In this document: positions 1 through 6,961 of the stretch, piece after piece
Numbering within the stretch: position 1 is the first letter of the stretch
Layout: every line of letters begins with the position of its first letter
Assembly: GCA_031412355.1 (NCBI GenBank)
Contig: JANOCR010000246.1
Coordinates: 1-9,062, forward strand
From: JAENVT01 sp031412355
GTDB taxonomy: Bacteria; Actinomycetota; Acidimicrobiia; Acidimicrobiales; Ilumatobacteraceae
Reading direction: 5' to 3'
DNA: 9,062 nucleotides
Program-made: the position numbers and the translations under genes
The notes under the pieces: generated by a model
What the model was told of the DNA's origin: nothing
Database searches by the model: none
Seen by the model: only the letters and a program-made list of their open reading frames with translations

Positions 1-393
1 GTGTTCAGCGACGACACGCGCACCAACACCAAGGTCGTGGATGGCGCGTGCATCTTCTTGAACCGACCGGGATTCGAGGGCGGCGAAGGATGCGCGCTGC
101 ATCTCGCCGCGCTGCGCGCCGACGAGTCACCCATCACCTGGAAGCCGTCGGTGTGCTGGCAGCTACCGATCAAGGTCGACTGGGAGTTGCAGCCCGATGG
201 CTCCGAGCACGCCACCGTGCGCGGCTGGCAACGACGCGACTGGGGCGACGAGGGCGACACGATGCACTGGTGCTGCACCGAGGGGCCGGAGGCGTACATC
301 GGCGATCACGCAGTCGTCGACTCGCTGGCCGACGAACTGATTGCCGTGGTCGGCACCGAGGTCTACGTCGAGTTGCGTCGCCGCTTGCGTTGA
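1..393 (+). CDS. Conserved hypothetical protein with clustered cysteines (3' part, probably 5'-truncated by the window)
   Basis: The frame is open from base 1 to a TGA at 391-393, giving 130 visible residues. A GTG sits at base 1, but no upstream sequence is available to show that it is the start, so I treat the gene as partial. Cysteines are at visible residues 17, 31, 52 and 91-92, in contexts such as ACIFLNRPGF, GGEGCALHLAAL and WKPSVCWQLPI. The C-C-C spacing with a nearby His (H34) looks like a metal (Zn or Fe-S) cysteine-cluster protein of the kind common in actinobacteria as 'hypothetical protein'; this is from memory of the motif style. Tryptophans are frequent around residues 47-90. 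No signal peptide or membrane segment is visible. The next gene starts 131 bases downstream after a palindrome, so this is probably a separate unit and not part of the glycan genes. Function not recognised. Confidence 0.75.
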   Translation: MFSDDTRTNTKVVDGACIFLNRPGFEGGEGCALHLAALRADESPITWKPSVCWQLPIKVDWELQPDGSEHATVRGWQRRDWGDEGDTMHWCCTEGPEAYIGDHAVVDSLADELIAVVGTEVYVELRRRLR

Positions 394-398
394 CCATC

Positions 399-416
399 GG
401 TACGAGTGCTAGTACC
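399..416. promoter_or_regulatory. 18-bp imperfect palindrome in the only sizeable intergenic gap; possible operator
   Basis: GGTACGAGTGCTAGTACC reads as a palindrome with 14 of 18 positions paired: GGTAC with GTACC, then AG with CT, around a central TG. It lies 5 bases after the stop of the upstream gene. A TTGACC sequence (390-395), five of six to a -35 hexamer, overlaps that stop codon, but no convincing -10 follows at 16-18 bases. A TAnnnT match, TACCAT, sits at 491-496 without a good -35. The gap 394-524 is the natural place for the promoter of the downstream glycan operon, so a regulator site here is plausible but unproven. The stem is too short and lacks a T-run, so it does not look like a terminator. 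Confidence 0.25.
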
Positions 417-509
417 AACGTCCACTAGGACGCGTCAGCGATCTCGGCCACGCTGTCCTCCTCGGCGTCATGTGCTCGACATCGCGTGTTTACCATGACC
501 CCAGGCGAC

Positions 510-515
510 GGGAGG
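510..515 (+). promoter_or_regulatory. Shine-Dalgarno site fixing the ABC exporter start at 525
   Basis: GGGAGG lies 9 bases upstream of the GTG at 525-527. The earlier in-frame candidates, GTG at 486 and ATG at 495, have no purine-rich sequence at a suitable distance. The site therefore favours 525 as the true start and shortens the protein by 13 residues relative to the longest reading. Confidence 0.65.
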
Positions 516-524
516 CCCACCACA

Positions 525-2393
525 GTGGACACGGCAGTGACAACGGACGTGACACATCGCTCCACACGTCGGCGTGCAACCCGAGTCGTTCGTCCACTGT
601 TCAGCGCACATGTCCGTCGGTATTGGCCGGCGCTGCTCCTCGGCTCGCTGCTTGCCGTTCTCCAGGTCGTCACCAAGCTCGCCGAACCCTGGCCGATCGG
701 TTGGCTGGTCGACCAGTCGCTCACAGGCGCGGCAACGGGCTCTTCTTCGATCCGCAGCGATCTTCTGATCGCCGTCACCAGCCTGGCCGGTATCGTCGTG
801 ATCGGAGCATTGTTCGACTATTGGTCGACGCGTCTGTTGTCGTCGACGGGTTTGCACGTGGCCAACGACATGCGCGGGCGGGCTTTCACGCATCTGCACC
901 GCCTGTCGCTCGGCTACCACAAGCAGCACCAGGTCGGAGACCTCACCGCGCGGGTCACCGCCGATGTCGACCGCACCCAGGATCTGTTGGTGCAGATGCT
1001 GGCCAACCTGTTCCCCAACCTGCTCTTGCTGGTCGGGATGTTCGTGGTCATGCTCAAGGTCGATCCATTCCTCACCTTGCTCAGCCTGGCAACCACACCA
1101 CTACTCGCATTCGCCGTGCACCGCTCTAGACGCACACTGCGGCACGCATCGCGGCGCCTACGCCGCGCCGACGGCGCCGTGGCCTCGGCAGCCACCGAGA
1201 GCCTCGGGGCCATCGGATTGGTACAGGCGTTCACCCTCGAGAACCATCAGTCCGGCCACTTCGAGCAGTTGTCGGACGACAGTCTCACCGCCGGTGTCGA
1301 GGCCGTCAGGCTGCAAGCACGCATTGCCCCGATGGTCGAGGCGGCCGGGCTGGCGTCGACGTTGATCGTGCTGTGGGTCGGCGCGAACAGGGTTGCCAAC
1401 GGCCAGATGAAGCTCGGTGTGCTGCTGATCTTCCTGACCTACGTCGGCTCGCTGTACAAGCCGGTGAAGGCGCTCTCCAAACTGACGACCATCTTCACCA
1501 AGGGCATGGCCGCCGCCGAGCGGATCGACGATGTTCTTTCCACCGAACCCGACATCCGCGATCAGCCCAACGCAACCTTGGCGCCGCCCTTTTGCGGCCA
1601 CATTCGCTTCGACGAGGTCACGTTCTCGTACGGACGCGAGCCCGTGCTGTGGGCAGTCTCGTTCAACATCGATGCCGGCGAGACCGTCGCCCTCGTCGGC
1701 CCGACCGGCGCCGGGAAGTCGACACTCGCCTCCCTTGTTCCCCGTTTGATCGAGCCTCGCTTGGGCAGGGTGCTGATCGACGATCATGACATACGCGAGT
1801 ACTCAATCGCCTCAGTGCGATCCCAGATCTCAATGGTGCTGCAAGACACGGTGCTGCTCCGTGGCACGATCCGCGACAACATTGCCTGCGGCCGGCCCGG
1901 AGCCTCGTGGAGCGCCGTAGAGCGAGCCGCCACGCTCGCCCTGGTCGACGAGTTCACCGACCGACTGCCCGACGGTCTCGACACGCACGTCGCCGAGCGC
2001 GGCGTCGATCTATCTGGTGGCCAGCGCCAACGCATCGCCATCGCTCGGGCAATCCTGCGCGACGCGCCGATCTTGATCCTCGACGAACCGACCAGCGCGC
2101 TCGATACCCGCTCGGAGGAATTGATCGTCACCGCCTTGGACAACCTGCCGCGCTCACGAACGACGCTGATCATCGCCCACCGGCTCTCCACCGTGCGACG
2201 CGCCGAGAGGATCGTCGTTCTCGAGGGCGGTGCCGTTGTCGAGGAAGGAACCCACGACCTGCTGATGCGAACAGGCGGTCTGTATTCGCGATTGCACCGG
2301 CGGTCTCGGGTGTCGCCACACGGGTTCCTCGCTCAGTTCAACGCGCCCGACCCGACGACCGCTGTCGGCAACCTTTCGAGTGCGCAGCTATGA
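525..2393 (+). CDS. ABC exporter, fused transmembrane and ATP-binding domains (MsbA-like)
   Basis: A 622-residue half-transporter that should homodimerise in the cytoplasmic membrane and export a substrate by ATP hydrolysis. Residues about 34-315 form the six-helix exporter domain, with hydrophobic stretches near 34-52, 78-98, 157-177, 183-198, 270-288 and 296-312. The nucleotide-binding domain covers about 358-595: Walker A GPTGAGKST (392-400), Q-loop Gln440, signature LSGGQ (496-500), Walker B ILILDE (516-521), D-loop SALD (524-527) and H-loop His552. All catalytic motifs are intact. The length is normal for type I (type IV-fold) exporters; a tail of about 25 residues follows the domain. 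The N-terminus is basic (several Arg at 12-20 and 31-32) with no signal peptide. Start GTG 525 is chosen for its GGGAGG site. The stop overlaps the next start (ATGA), coupling it to a glycosyltransferase, so a glycolipid or glycan intermediate is the likely cargo (inference). A peptide, lipid or drug exporter cannot be excluded. Confidence 0.93.
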   Translation: MDTAVTTDVTHRSTRRRATRVVRPLFSAHVRRYWPALLLGSLLAVLQVVTKLAEPWPIGWLVDQSLTGAATGSSSIRSDLLIAVTSLAGIVVIGALFDYWSTRLLSSTGLHVANDMRGRAFTHLHRLSLGYHKQHQVGDLTARVTADVDRTQDLLVQMLANLFPNLLLLVGMFVVMLKVDPFLTLLSLATTPLLAFAVHRSRRTLRHASRRLRRADGAVASAATESLGAIGLVQAFTLENHQSGHFEQLSDDSLTAGVEAVRLQARIAPMVEAAGLASTLIVLWVGANRVANGQMKLGVLLIFLTYVGSLYKPVKALSKLTTIFTKGMAAAERIDDVLSTEPDIRDQPNATLAPPFCGHIRFDEVTFSYGREPVLWAVSFNIDAGETVALVGPTGAGKSTLASLVPRLIEPRLGRVLIDDHDIREYSIASVRSQISMVLQDTVLLRGTIRDNIACGRPGASWSAVERAATLALVDEFTDRLPDGLDTHVAERGVDLSGGQRQRIAIARAILRDAPILILDEPTSALDTRSEELIVTALDNLPRSRTTLIIAHRLSTVRRAERIVVLEGGAVVEEGTHDLLMRTGGLYSRLHRRSRVSPHGFLAQFNAPDPTTAVGNLSSAQL

Positions 2394-3595
2394 AGTCCAC
2401 CACGGTTCCCTCGTTCGTCGAATCCGTCGGATTGCGCGTCCTCTTCATCACCAACGAATGCGCCGGTCTCGGACACCTTCGCCGCACCATCAACCTGGCC
2501 CGTGCAGTCACGGCACGCGACTCCGATGCCACGGCGCTGATCGTGACCGGCTCCGCGGCGCTCGGCAGCTTCGAACTGCCCCGGCGCGTCGATACCGTGA
2601 AGCTGCCGGTGATTCGTCGCGAGGCCGACGGCACACTGTACGCAGCGACGCTCGGCGTTGACATGCCGATGATCGAAACGATGCGTTCCGAGATCCTGCG
2701 CAGCGCGGCCGCAGCCTTCGATCCCAATGTCGTCGTCGTCGACAAGACCCCGCTCGGGTTGCGCGATGAGCTAGTACCCATGCTCGAACATCTCCGCAAG
2801 CGCGGCCGTTCGCGCGTCGTGCTGGGTTTGCGAAATGTCGAGGATGACCCGGCGCGAGTTCGCGCCGCGTGGTCCGAGGCCAACACGCTGTCGGCCATCG
2901 AGCGCTACTACGACTGTGCCGTGGTCTACGGACCAGACAACACCACGAACGATGCATTGAGCTGCCTCGGCGGGGTTGAGATGCCCGTGCCCGTGACCCA
3001 TGTCGGGTTTGTCGGCGACAGCCCGGCGTCGACACCACCAAGTGACCTACCCAGCGGCTACCTGCTGGTCACGGTCGGCGGAGGCAGCGACGGCCACGAC
3101 ATGATCGACGCCGTGCTCGATGCCGAACAACACGCGCCGCTGCCATTCCCGATCGTGGTGGTCACCGGGCCACTGATGCCGGCGACTGCAGTCGCCCGAT
3201 TGGCGAACCGTTGCGACGGCGACCACACACGGCTCTTCGAGTTTCGCCACGACATGGCCAACGTGCTGGCGGGGGCCAGCGGCGTCGTGACGATGGGCGG
3301 CTACAACACGGTTTCCGAGATACTCCAGACCGGAGTGCCGGCATTGGTGATTCCGCGGGTGCGGCCCAGCGAGGAACAACTCATTCGAGCCAACGACCTG
3401 GTTGCGCTCGGGCTGGCCGACATGCTGCACCCCGATTCGATCACCCCCGAGCGGATGTGGCACGCCGTGCTGCAGATGATCGCCCGCCCACGCCGACCGA
3501 TCGACAGGGCCGACTACCGGGGCGCCGAGCGTACTGCCGACCTGCTCGTGGGCCTGTCCAACCACCCACGCAGCCCAATCATGGTCGCGTCATGA
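2390..3595 (+). CDS. GT-B glycosyltransferase, COG4671 / MurG-like (GT28 type)
   Basis: A 401-residue cytoplasmic protein expected to transfer a sugar from a nucleotide-sugar donor. The N-terminal domain opens with a beta strand (LRVLFIT, 15-21) followed by a Gly-rich loop and GHLRR (28-32), the motif I associate with the COG4671 'predicted glycosyltransferase' group. The C-terminal half has VTVGGGSDGH (228-236), a glycine-rich strand/loop as in MurG-type enzymes, and TMGGYNTVSE (301-310) followed by GVPALVIPR (315-323) and EEQLIRA (328-334). These form the family's nucleotide-sugar site, where Glu310 and the EEQ segment would contact the donor. Length fits the group. The reading frame is open further upstream, to 1907, inside the exporter gene, but the ATG at 2390 is chosen because its ATGA overlap with the exporter stop is the usual coupled arrangement and the homologous part begins there. 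No own strong ribosome site is seen. Donor and acceptor are not readable from sequence. Confidence 0.88.
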   Translation: MKSTTVPSFVESVGLRVLFITNECAGLGHLRRTINLARAVTARDSDATALIVTGSAALGSFELPRRVDTVKLPVIRREADGTLYAATLGVDMPMIETMRSEILRSAAAAFDPNVVVVDKTPLGLRDELVPMLEHLRKRGRSRVVLGLRNVEDDPARVRAAWSEANTLSAIERYYDCAVVYGPDNTTNDALSCLGGVEMPVPVTHVGFVGDSPASTPPSDLPSGYLLVTVGGGSDGHDMIDAVLDAEQHAPLPFPIVVVTGPLMPATAVARLANRCDGDHTRLFEFRHDMANVLAGASGVVTMGGYNTVSEILQTGVPALVIPRVRPSEEQLIRANDLVALGLADMLHPDSITPERMWHAVLQMIARPRRPIDRADYRGAERTADLLVGLSNHPRSPIMVAS

Positions 3596-3596
3596 C

Positions 3597-3604
3597 GAGG
3601 AGGG
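3597..3604 (+). promoter_or_regulatory. Strong Shine-Dalgarno site for the epimerase gene
   Basis: GAGGAGGG lies 8 bases before the ATG at 3613. It is the best ribosome binding site in the window and confirms the epimerase start. It immediately follows the glycosyltransferase stop, so the genes are in one transcript but the epimerase is translated independently. Confidence 0.7.
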
Positions 3605-3612
3605 ATTGATCC

Positions 3613-4569
3613 ATGCGTGCAATCGTCACAGGAGCAGCGGGCTTCATCGGGTCTCATCTATCCGAGCGGTTGGTCGGCGAAGGCTGGCATGTGACCGGAA
3701 TCGATTCGTTCACCAGTTACTACGCCCGGGCCGACAAAGAGGCGAACCTGGCGAGCCTGCGAGGTGAGCAGCGATTCAACCTGATCGAAGCCGACCTCGT
3801 CGACGCCCCCCTCGATCGAATTTTTGCCGATCGGCCGGTCGTCTTCCACCTCGCTGCACAGGCAGGCGTGCGTGCCAGCTTCGGCGATTCGTTCGTCGGG
3901 TACGTGCACGACAACCTGATCGCCACCCAACGAGTTCTCGAGCATGCGCTCGACGCTGGATGCCCCCGAGTAGCAATGGCTTCCTCCTCATCGGTGTACG
4001 GCGATGCCGAGGAGTACCCCTGCATCGAAGGCGTCACGCCCACGCATCCGCGTTCGCCATACGGCGCCACCAAGCGCATGTGCGAAGACCTGGCCGACAT
4101 CTACCGTGGCCTTGGTCTGTCGGTTGCGGCCCTGCGCTACTTCACCGTCTACGGCCCGCGTCAACGTCCCGACATGGCCATGCGACGGCTGTGCGAAGCA
4201 GCCATCGGCGGCCCGCAGTTCACCCTTAACGGCGATGGCTTGCAATCGCGCGATTTCACCTACGTCGCCGACGCGGTCGATGCCACCGTGCGCGCCGGGG
4301 TCGTGATCAACGTGCCGCTCGTGCTCAATGTCGGCGGTGGCGAAGAGGCGACCATGCTGCAGGTCATCTCGACCATCGAGGACCTTGCTGGGAAGCCGCT
4401 CGACATCCGCCGAGCGGGCGACGGCCAAGGCGATGTTCGCAGAACCGCGGCCGACACCCGCATTGCCCGGCACGCCCTGGGATGGTCTCCCAACACGCCG
4501 TTGATCGACGGGCTGGCCGATCAACTCGACTGGGTACGGGCCCGTGCGCTCGTGCTCGCCGGACGCTGA
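3613..4569 (+). CDS. NAD-dependent UDP-sugar 4-epimerase (extended SDR; UDP-glucuronate 4-epimerase-like)
   Basis: A 318-residue cytoplasmic enzyme of the extended short-chain dehydrogenase family that inverts C4 of a UDP-sugar through a 4-keto intermediate. The NAD-binding motif GAAGFIGS is at 7-14, with acidic Asp31 at the end of strand 2 to bind the adenosine ribose. Further hallmarks are HLAAQAGVRAS (79-89), the catalytic Ser region ASSSSVYG (123-130), Tyr150 and Lys154 in SPYGATK, and RYFTVYGPRQRPDMA (175-189), the family's substrate-domain motif. IDSFTSYYARADKEANL (30-46) resembles the segment seen in UDP-glucuronate 4-epimerases. RDFTYVAD and the NVGGG loop (239-243) complete the fold. 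Length is normal. It sits 17 bases after the glycosyltransferase and 9 bases before the dehydrogenase, which suggests a shared uronic acid pathway. Alternatives are UDP-Glc or UDP-GlcNAcA 4-epimerase, or a dehydratase-like relative. Confidence 0.9.
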   Translation: MRAIVTGAAGFIGSHLSERLVGEGWHVTGIDSFTSYYARADKEANLASLRGEQRFNLIEADLVDAPLDRIFADRPVVFHLAAQAGVRASFGDSFVGYVHDNLIATQRVLEHALDAGCPRVAMASSSSVYGDAEEYPCIEGVTPTHPRSPYGATKRMCEDLADIYRGLGLSVAALRYFTVYGPRQRPDMAMRRLCEAAIGGPQFTLNGDGLQSRDFTYVADAVDATVRAGVVINVPLVLNVGGGEEATMLQVISTIEDLAGKPLDIRRAGDGQGDVRRTAADTRIARHALGWSPNTPLIDGLADQLDWVRARALVLAGR

Positions 4570-4578
4570 GCACCCATC

Positions 4579-5844
4579 GTGACGAGCATTCAACGAGTCG
4601 TGGTTGTCGGGCAGGGATACGTCGGCCTTCCACTGGCGATGGCCGCCGTCACAGCCGGATTCGACGTCGTCGGTTTCGACCTCGACGTCGAACGCACCAA
4701 GAACCTCGCTGACGGTACGTCGTTCACGACCGACGTACCCGACGCCGCGTTGCAGGCTGCACTGACCACCGGTCGGTACGCAGCCACTGATCGCCCGCAC
4801 GACTGCGCCGACTTCGACATCGCGATCATCACCGTCCCCACGCCACTGAGCGAGGGCGACCCGGACCTCACGTACATCGCTGCAGCGGCGCGCACCTTGA
4901 GCAGTTACCTGCGCCCGGGCGCAACAGTGGTGCTCGAGTCGACCACCTATCCCGGTACCACCGAGGAACTGATGGTGCCCCTGCTCGAGTCGGGTTCAGG
5001 CCTGCGCGCCGGTGACGACTTCTCGGTCGGCTACAGCCCCGAGCGAATCGACCCGGGCAACCACGTGTGGCAGTTCGCCAACACCCCCAAGATCGTCTCG
5101 GGGATCAACGAGTCGTCGCTGGCGAAGGTCGCCGCGTTCTACGAAGCCATCGTCGACACCGTCGTACCTGTCGCGGCCACGCAAGTTGCCGAGTTGTCGA
5201 AACTGATCGAGAACACGTTCCGTCACGTCAACATCGCCCTCGTCAACGAGCTGGCAGTGTTCGCCGCCGAGCTCGACATCGACGTCTGGGCAGCGATCGA
5301 CGCGGCGGCAACCAAGCCGTTCGGCTACATGAAGTTCACGCCGGGTCCCGGCGTGGGCGGGCACTGCCTGCCCATCGACCCGAGCTATCTGTCGTGGACC
5401 GTTCGCCGCCGGGTCGGGCGCCCGTTCCGGTTCGTCGAACTGGCCAACGACGTTAACGATCACATGCCCCACTACGTCGTCGAGCGAGTCCGCGCCGTCC
5501 TGAACCGCCAGGGGATCGCAACGTCGCGCAGTCGCCTGCTGCTGCTTGGCATGTCGTACAAGCGCAACACCAACGACACCCGCGAATCACCCGCCCGCAC
5601 TGTCGCCAAGTTGCTCGTAGCCGACGGCGCCGAGGTTCGCGCTGTCGACCAATTCGCCACGCTCGATGCCTTCGGCGGTGGAGTGATCCGCGCCGAACTG
5701 ACGGCCGAGGAAGTGCGCACAGCGGATCTGGTCGTCGTGCTCACTGACCACGACGATGTCGACTACGAGATGGTCGTCGAGGAGGCAACTTCGATACTCG
5801 ATACCCGGCATCGACTCGAGGGGCGCAATGTCGAGTACCTCTGA
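4579..5844 (+). CDS. UDP-sugar 6-dehydrogenase (UDP-Glc / UDP-GlcNAc dehydrogenase, WbpA-like)
   Basis: A 421-residue cytoplasmic enzyme that oxidises the C6 hydroxyl of a UDP-hexose to a carboxylate using two NAD+. The Rossmann motif is GQGYVGLPLA (11-20), followed by Asp34 and Asp36 in the ribose-binding strand end. Downstream are VPTPL (86-90) with DPDLTYI (94-100), ESTTYPGTTEE (120-130), YSPERIDPGN (152-161), and KLIENTFRHVNIALVNE (208-224) with Lys208 and Asn212. The active-site loop GPGVGGHCLPIDP (256-268) carries catalytic Cys263 and Asp267. The C-terminal domain has MSYKRNTNDTRESPA (325-339), including the substrate-binding Arg336. All catalytic residues are present. The wording of these motifs is closer to the UDP-GlcNAc dehydrogenase (WbpA/TviB) group than to classic Ugd, but many family members are ambiguous. 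The GTG start at 4579 has only a weak ribosome site, so translation is probably coupled to the epimerase 9 bases upstream. Confidence 0.92.
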   Translation: MTSIQRVVVVGQGYVGLPLAMAAVTAGFDVVGFDLDVERTKNLADGTSFTTDVPDAALQAALTTGRYAATDRPHDCADFDIAIITVPTPLSEGDPDLTYIAAAARTLSSYLRPGATVVLESTTYPGTTEELMVPLLESGSGLRAGDDFSVGYSPERIDPGNHVWQFANTPKIVSGINESSLAKVAAFYEAIVDTVVPVAATQVAELSKLIENTFRHVNIALVNELAVFAAELDIDVWAAIDAAATKPFGYMKFTPGPGVGGHCLPIDPSYLSWTVRRRVGRPFRFVELANDVNDHMPHYVVERVRAVLNRQGIATSRSRLLLLGMSYKRNTNDTRESPARTVAKLLVADGAEVRAVDQFATLDAFGGGVIRAELTAEEVRTADLVVVLTDHDDVDYEMVVEEATSILDTRHRLEGRNVEYL

Positions 5845-5848
5845 GCCT

Positions 5849-6961
5849 TCATCGCAGCATCCGCTCGATTGCCGAGACGATTGCCTCGGTACGTTGCGGC
5901 CAACGTTTCTTCAGCCGCCGGATCGGCCGGTCGACGCGGCGCAGCATGGTGGCCGCCAGATGCCACGTCAGATCAGACGGCGCTGGCCCGTAGGCCTGGC
6001 GCAGCCCAGCCAGTGCCGCCCGCACGTGGTCGTCGTCAGCGCTACGGCCGTTGTGCAGGTTCGCGGCGTAGGCGGCGAGGTCGACCGACGGCGAGCCCTC
6101 GGAGAGGGTGTCGACATCGACGACCCAAGTTCGATCGCCGTCGACCAGCAACTGGCCGACATTGAAGTCGCCATGCACCGGTACAACGACGGCAGCGTCG
6201 GGCATGGTCGCGGCCAACTGGTCGATCAACACCCGAATGCGCTCCAAGAGCCCGGGGACGGCAAACGCCGCCAGCGCCGCCGGTCGATCCGCAGCAGCCA
6301 GAAGTTTGGGTGGGCGAAGATCGTCGAGGCCCACCAGAGCCGAGTGGTGCAGTTTCTGCAGGATTGCGGCAGCGCCGCCAGCACCGCGAACTGCGTCGTC
6401 TCGATGCAGGGGTCGTCCGCCGAGCGCCTGCTGCACCACTGCACCGTGGTCGGGCCGAGACTTGATAAGAGCGGCCGTCGGCAACGCGCCTTCGAGTCTG
6501 TACAACGCCCGCTCAGCCCGGGCCCGCTCAACCGGATCGCCGTAGAGCTTGACGACAACGGATCCGCATCGCAGTACTGCTCGCCGCTGAGGGACCCAGG
6601 CCAGGCGAGTCACCAGCGAGTCGCTTGGTTGGACACCCAGGGCGTTGGTCAGCTGCCGGCTGTCAGCAGCCAGCAGCGGCAGGAACGGGTCGTGTGGGTA
6701 GGCCCACATCCGCCAGCTGTCACGGTCCGTAGTGGCGTGCGCCTCGACGATTGGCGATCCGTCAACCGCCGCACGTGCGTCGTACTGAACAGTCAACGAA
6801 ACTCCCGGTGCGTAATCGATGTAACGGATCCGGGCGCCGCTGACCCGTCCGGCGAACAACTGGCCGAGGTGCGTCGCCATCGCTTCGGCGTCGAGAAGGG
6901 TTGCAACGGCCGGGAGCTGATCGTCGTGTGGGGGCAGAGGCAATGAGTCCGGCACAGTCAT
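5849..6961 (-). CDS. APH-fold phosphotransferase (aminoglycoside phosphotransferase/maltokinase-like sugar kinase)
   Basis: A 370-residue cytoplasmic protein-kinase-like enzyme expected to move the gamma-phosphate of ATP to a small molecule, probably a sugar. The N-terminal lobe has YIDYAPGVSLTVQYDA (47-62), a segment typical of actinobacterial 'phosphotransferase' proteins, and a likely ATP-binding Lys138 in VVVKLY. The Brenner loop is HGDFNVGQ (263-270) with catalytic Asp265; a Gln replaces the usual metal-binding Asn, as I recall in maltokinases (HGDxHLGQ). The metal-binding DFG-equivalent is VDVD (281-284). SPSVDLAAY (290-298) matches the conserved Asp-Leu-Ala segment. It is the only gene on this strand, ending 4 bases from the dehydrogenase stop, and its first 19 bases overlap the start of the next forward gene. 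The ATG at 6961 has no clear ribosome site; in-frame GTG at 6955, TTG at 6943 or ATG at 6880 are alternatives. Antibiotic resistance is unlikely in this context (inference). Confidence 0.85.
   Translation of the reverse strand: MTVPDSLPLPPHDDQLPAVATLLDAEAMATHLGQLFAGRVSGARIRYIDYAPGVSLTVQYDARAAVDGSPIVEAHATTDRDSWRMWAYPHDPFLPLLAADSRQLTNALGVQPSDSLVTRLAWVPQRRAVLRCGSVVVKLYGDPVERARAERALYRLEGALPTAALIKSRPDHGAVVQQALGGRPLHRDDAVRGAGGAAAILQKLHHSALVGLDDLRPPKLLAAADRPAALAAFAVPGLLERIRVLIDQLAATMPDAAVVVPVHGDFNVGQLLVDGDRTWVVDVDTLSEGSPSVDLAAYAANLHNGRSADDDHVRAALAGLRQAYGPAPSDLTWHLAATMLRRVDRPIRRLKKRWPQRTEAIVSAIERMLR

Noticed and set aside
399..416. The palindrome as an intrinsic terminator of the first gene
   Set aside because: The stem is short with mismatches, the loop is tiny, and no T-run follows; an operator is a better, though weak, explanation.
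425..778. Reverse open frame near the 5' end of the exporter gene
   Set aside because: No recognisable protein motif, covered mostly by the well-supported exporter frame, with Arg/Ser-rich shadow composition.
1907..2389. Upstream extension of the COG4671-like transferase frame within the exporter gene
   Set aside because: It overlaps the exporter ATP-binding domain, is Arg-rich and of low complexity like other out-of-frame shadows, and a coupled ATG at 2390 begins the homologous part.
3988..4800. Reverse open frame of 270 codons across the epimerase-dehydrogenase junction
   Set aside because: Both forward genes are in the same frame, and this frame is codon-aligned to them, so it stays open by avoidance of TTA/CTA/TCA. 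The sequence shows no domain.
6901..6942. TTG start extending the first GT4 protein by 14 residues
   Set aside because: No ribosome site is seen, it would extend the overlap into the kinase gene, and the ATG at 6943 has a purine-rich site at good spacing.
5756..6946. Forward open frame of 396 codons opposite the kinase gene
   Set aside because: It is codon-aligned with the reverse gene, so its stops would need TTA, CTA or TCA codons there, which are rare at this base composition. It ends exactly where the kinase uses a TCA codon (6944-6946). The protein has no family-like motifs, whereas the reverse frame has clear kinase motifs.
5849..6961. Aminoglycoside resistance gene
   Set aside because: The fold is shared by many small-molecule kinases. 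The HGDxxxGQ loop and glycan-gene context favour a sugar-type substrate, and no mobile element or resistance context is present.
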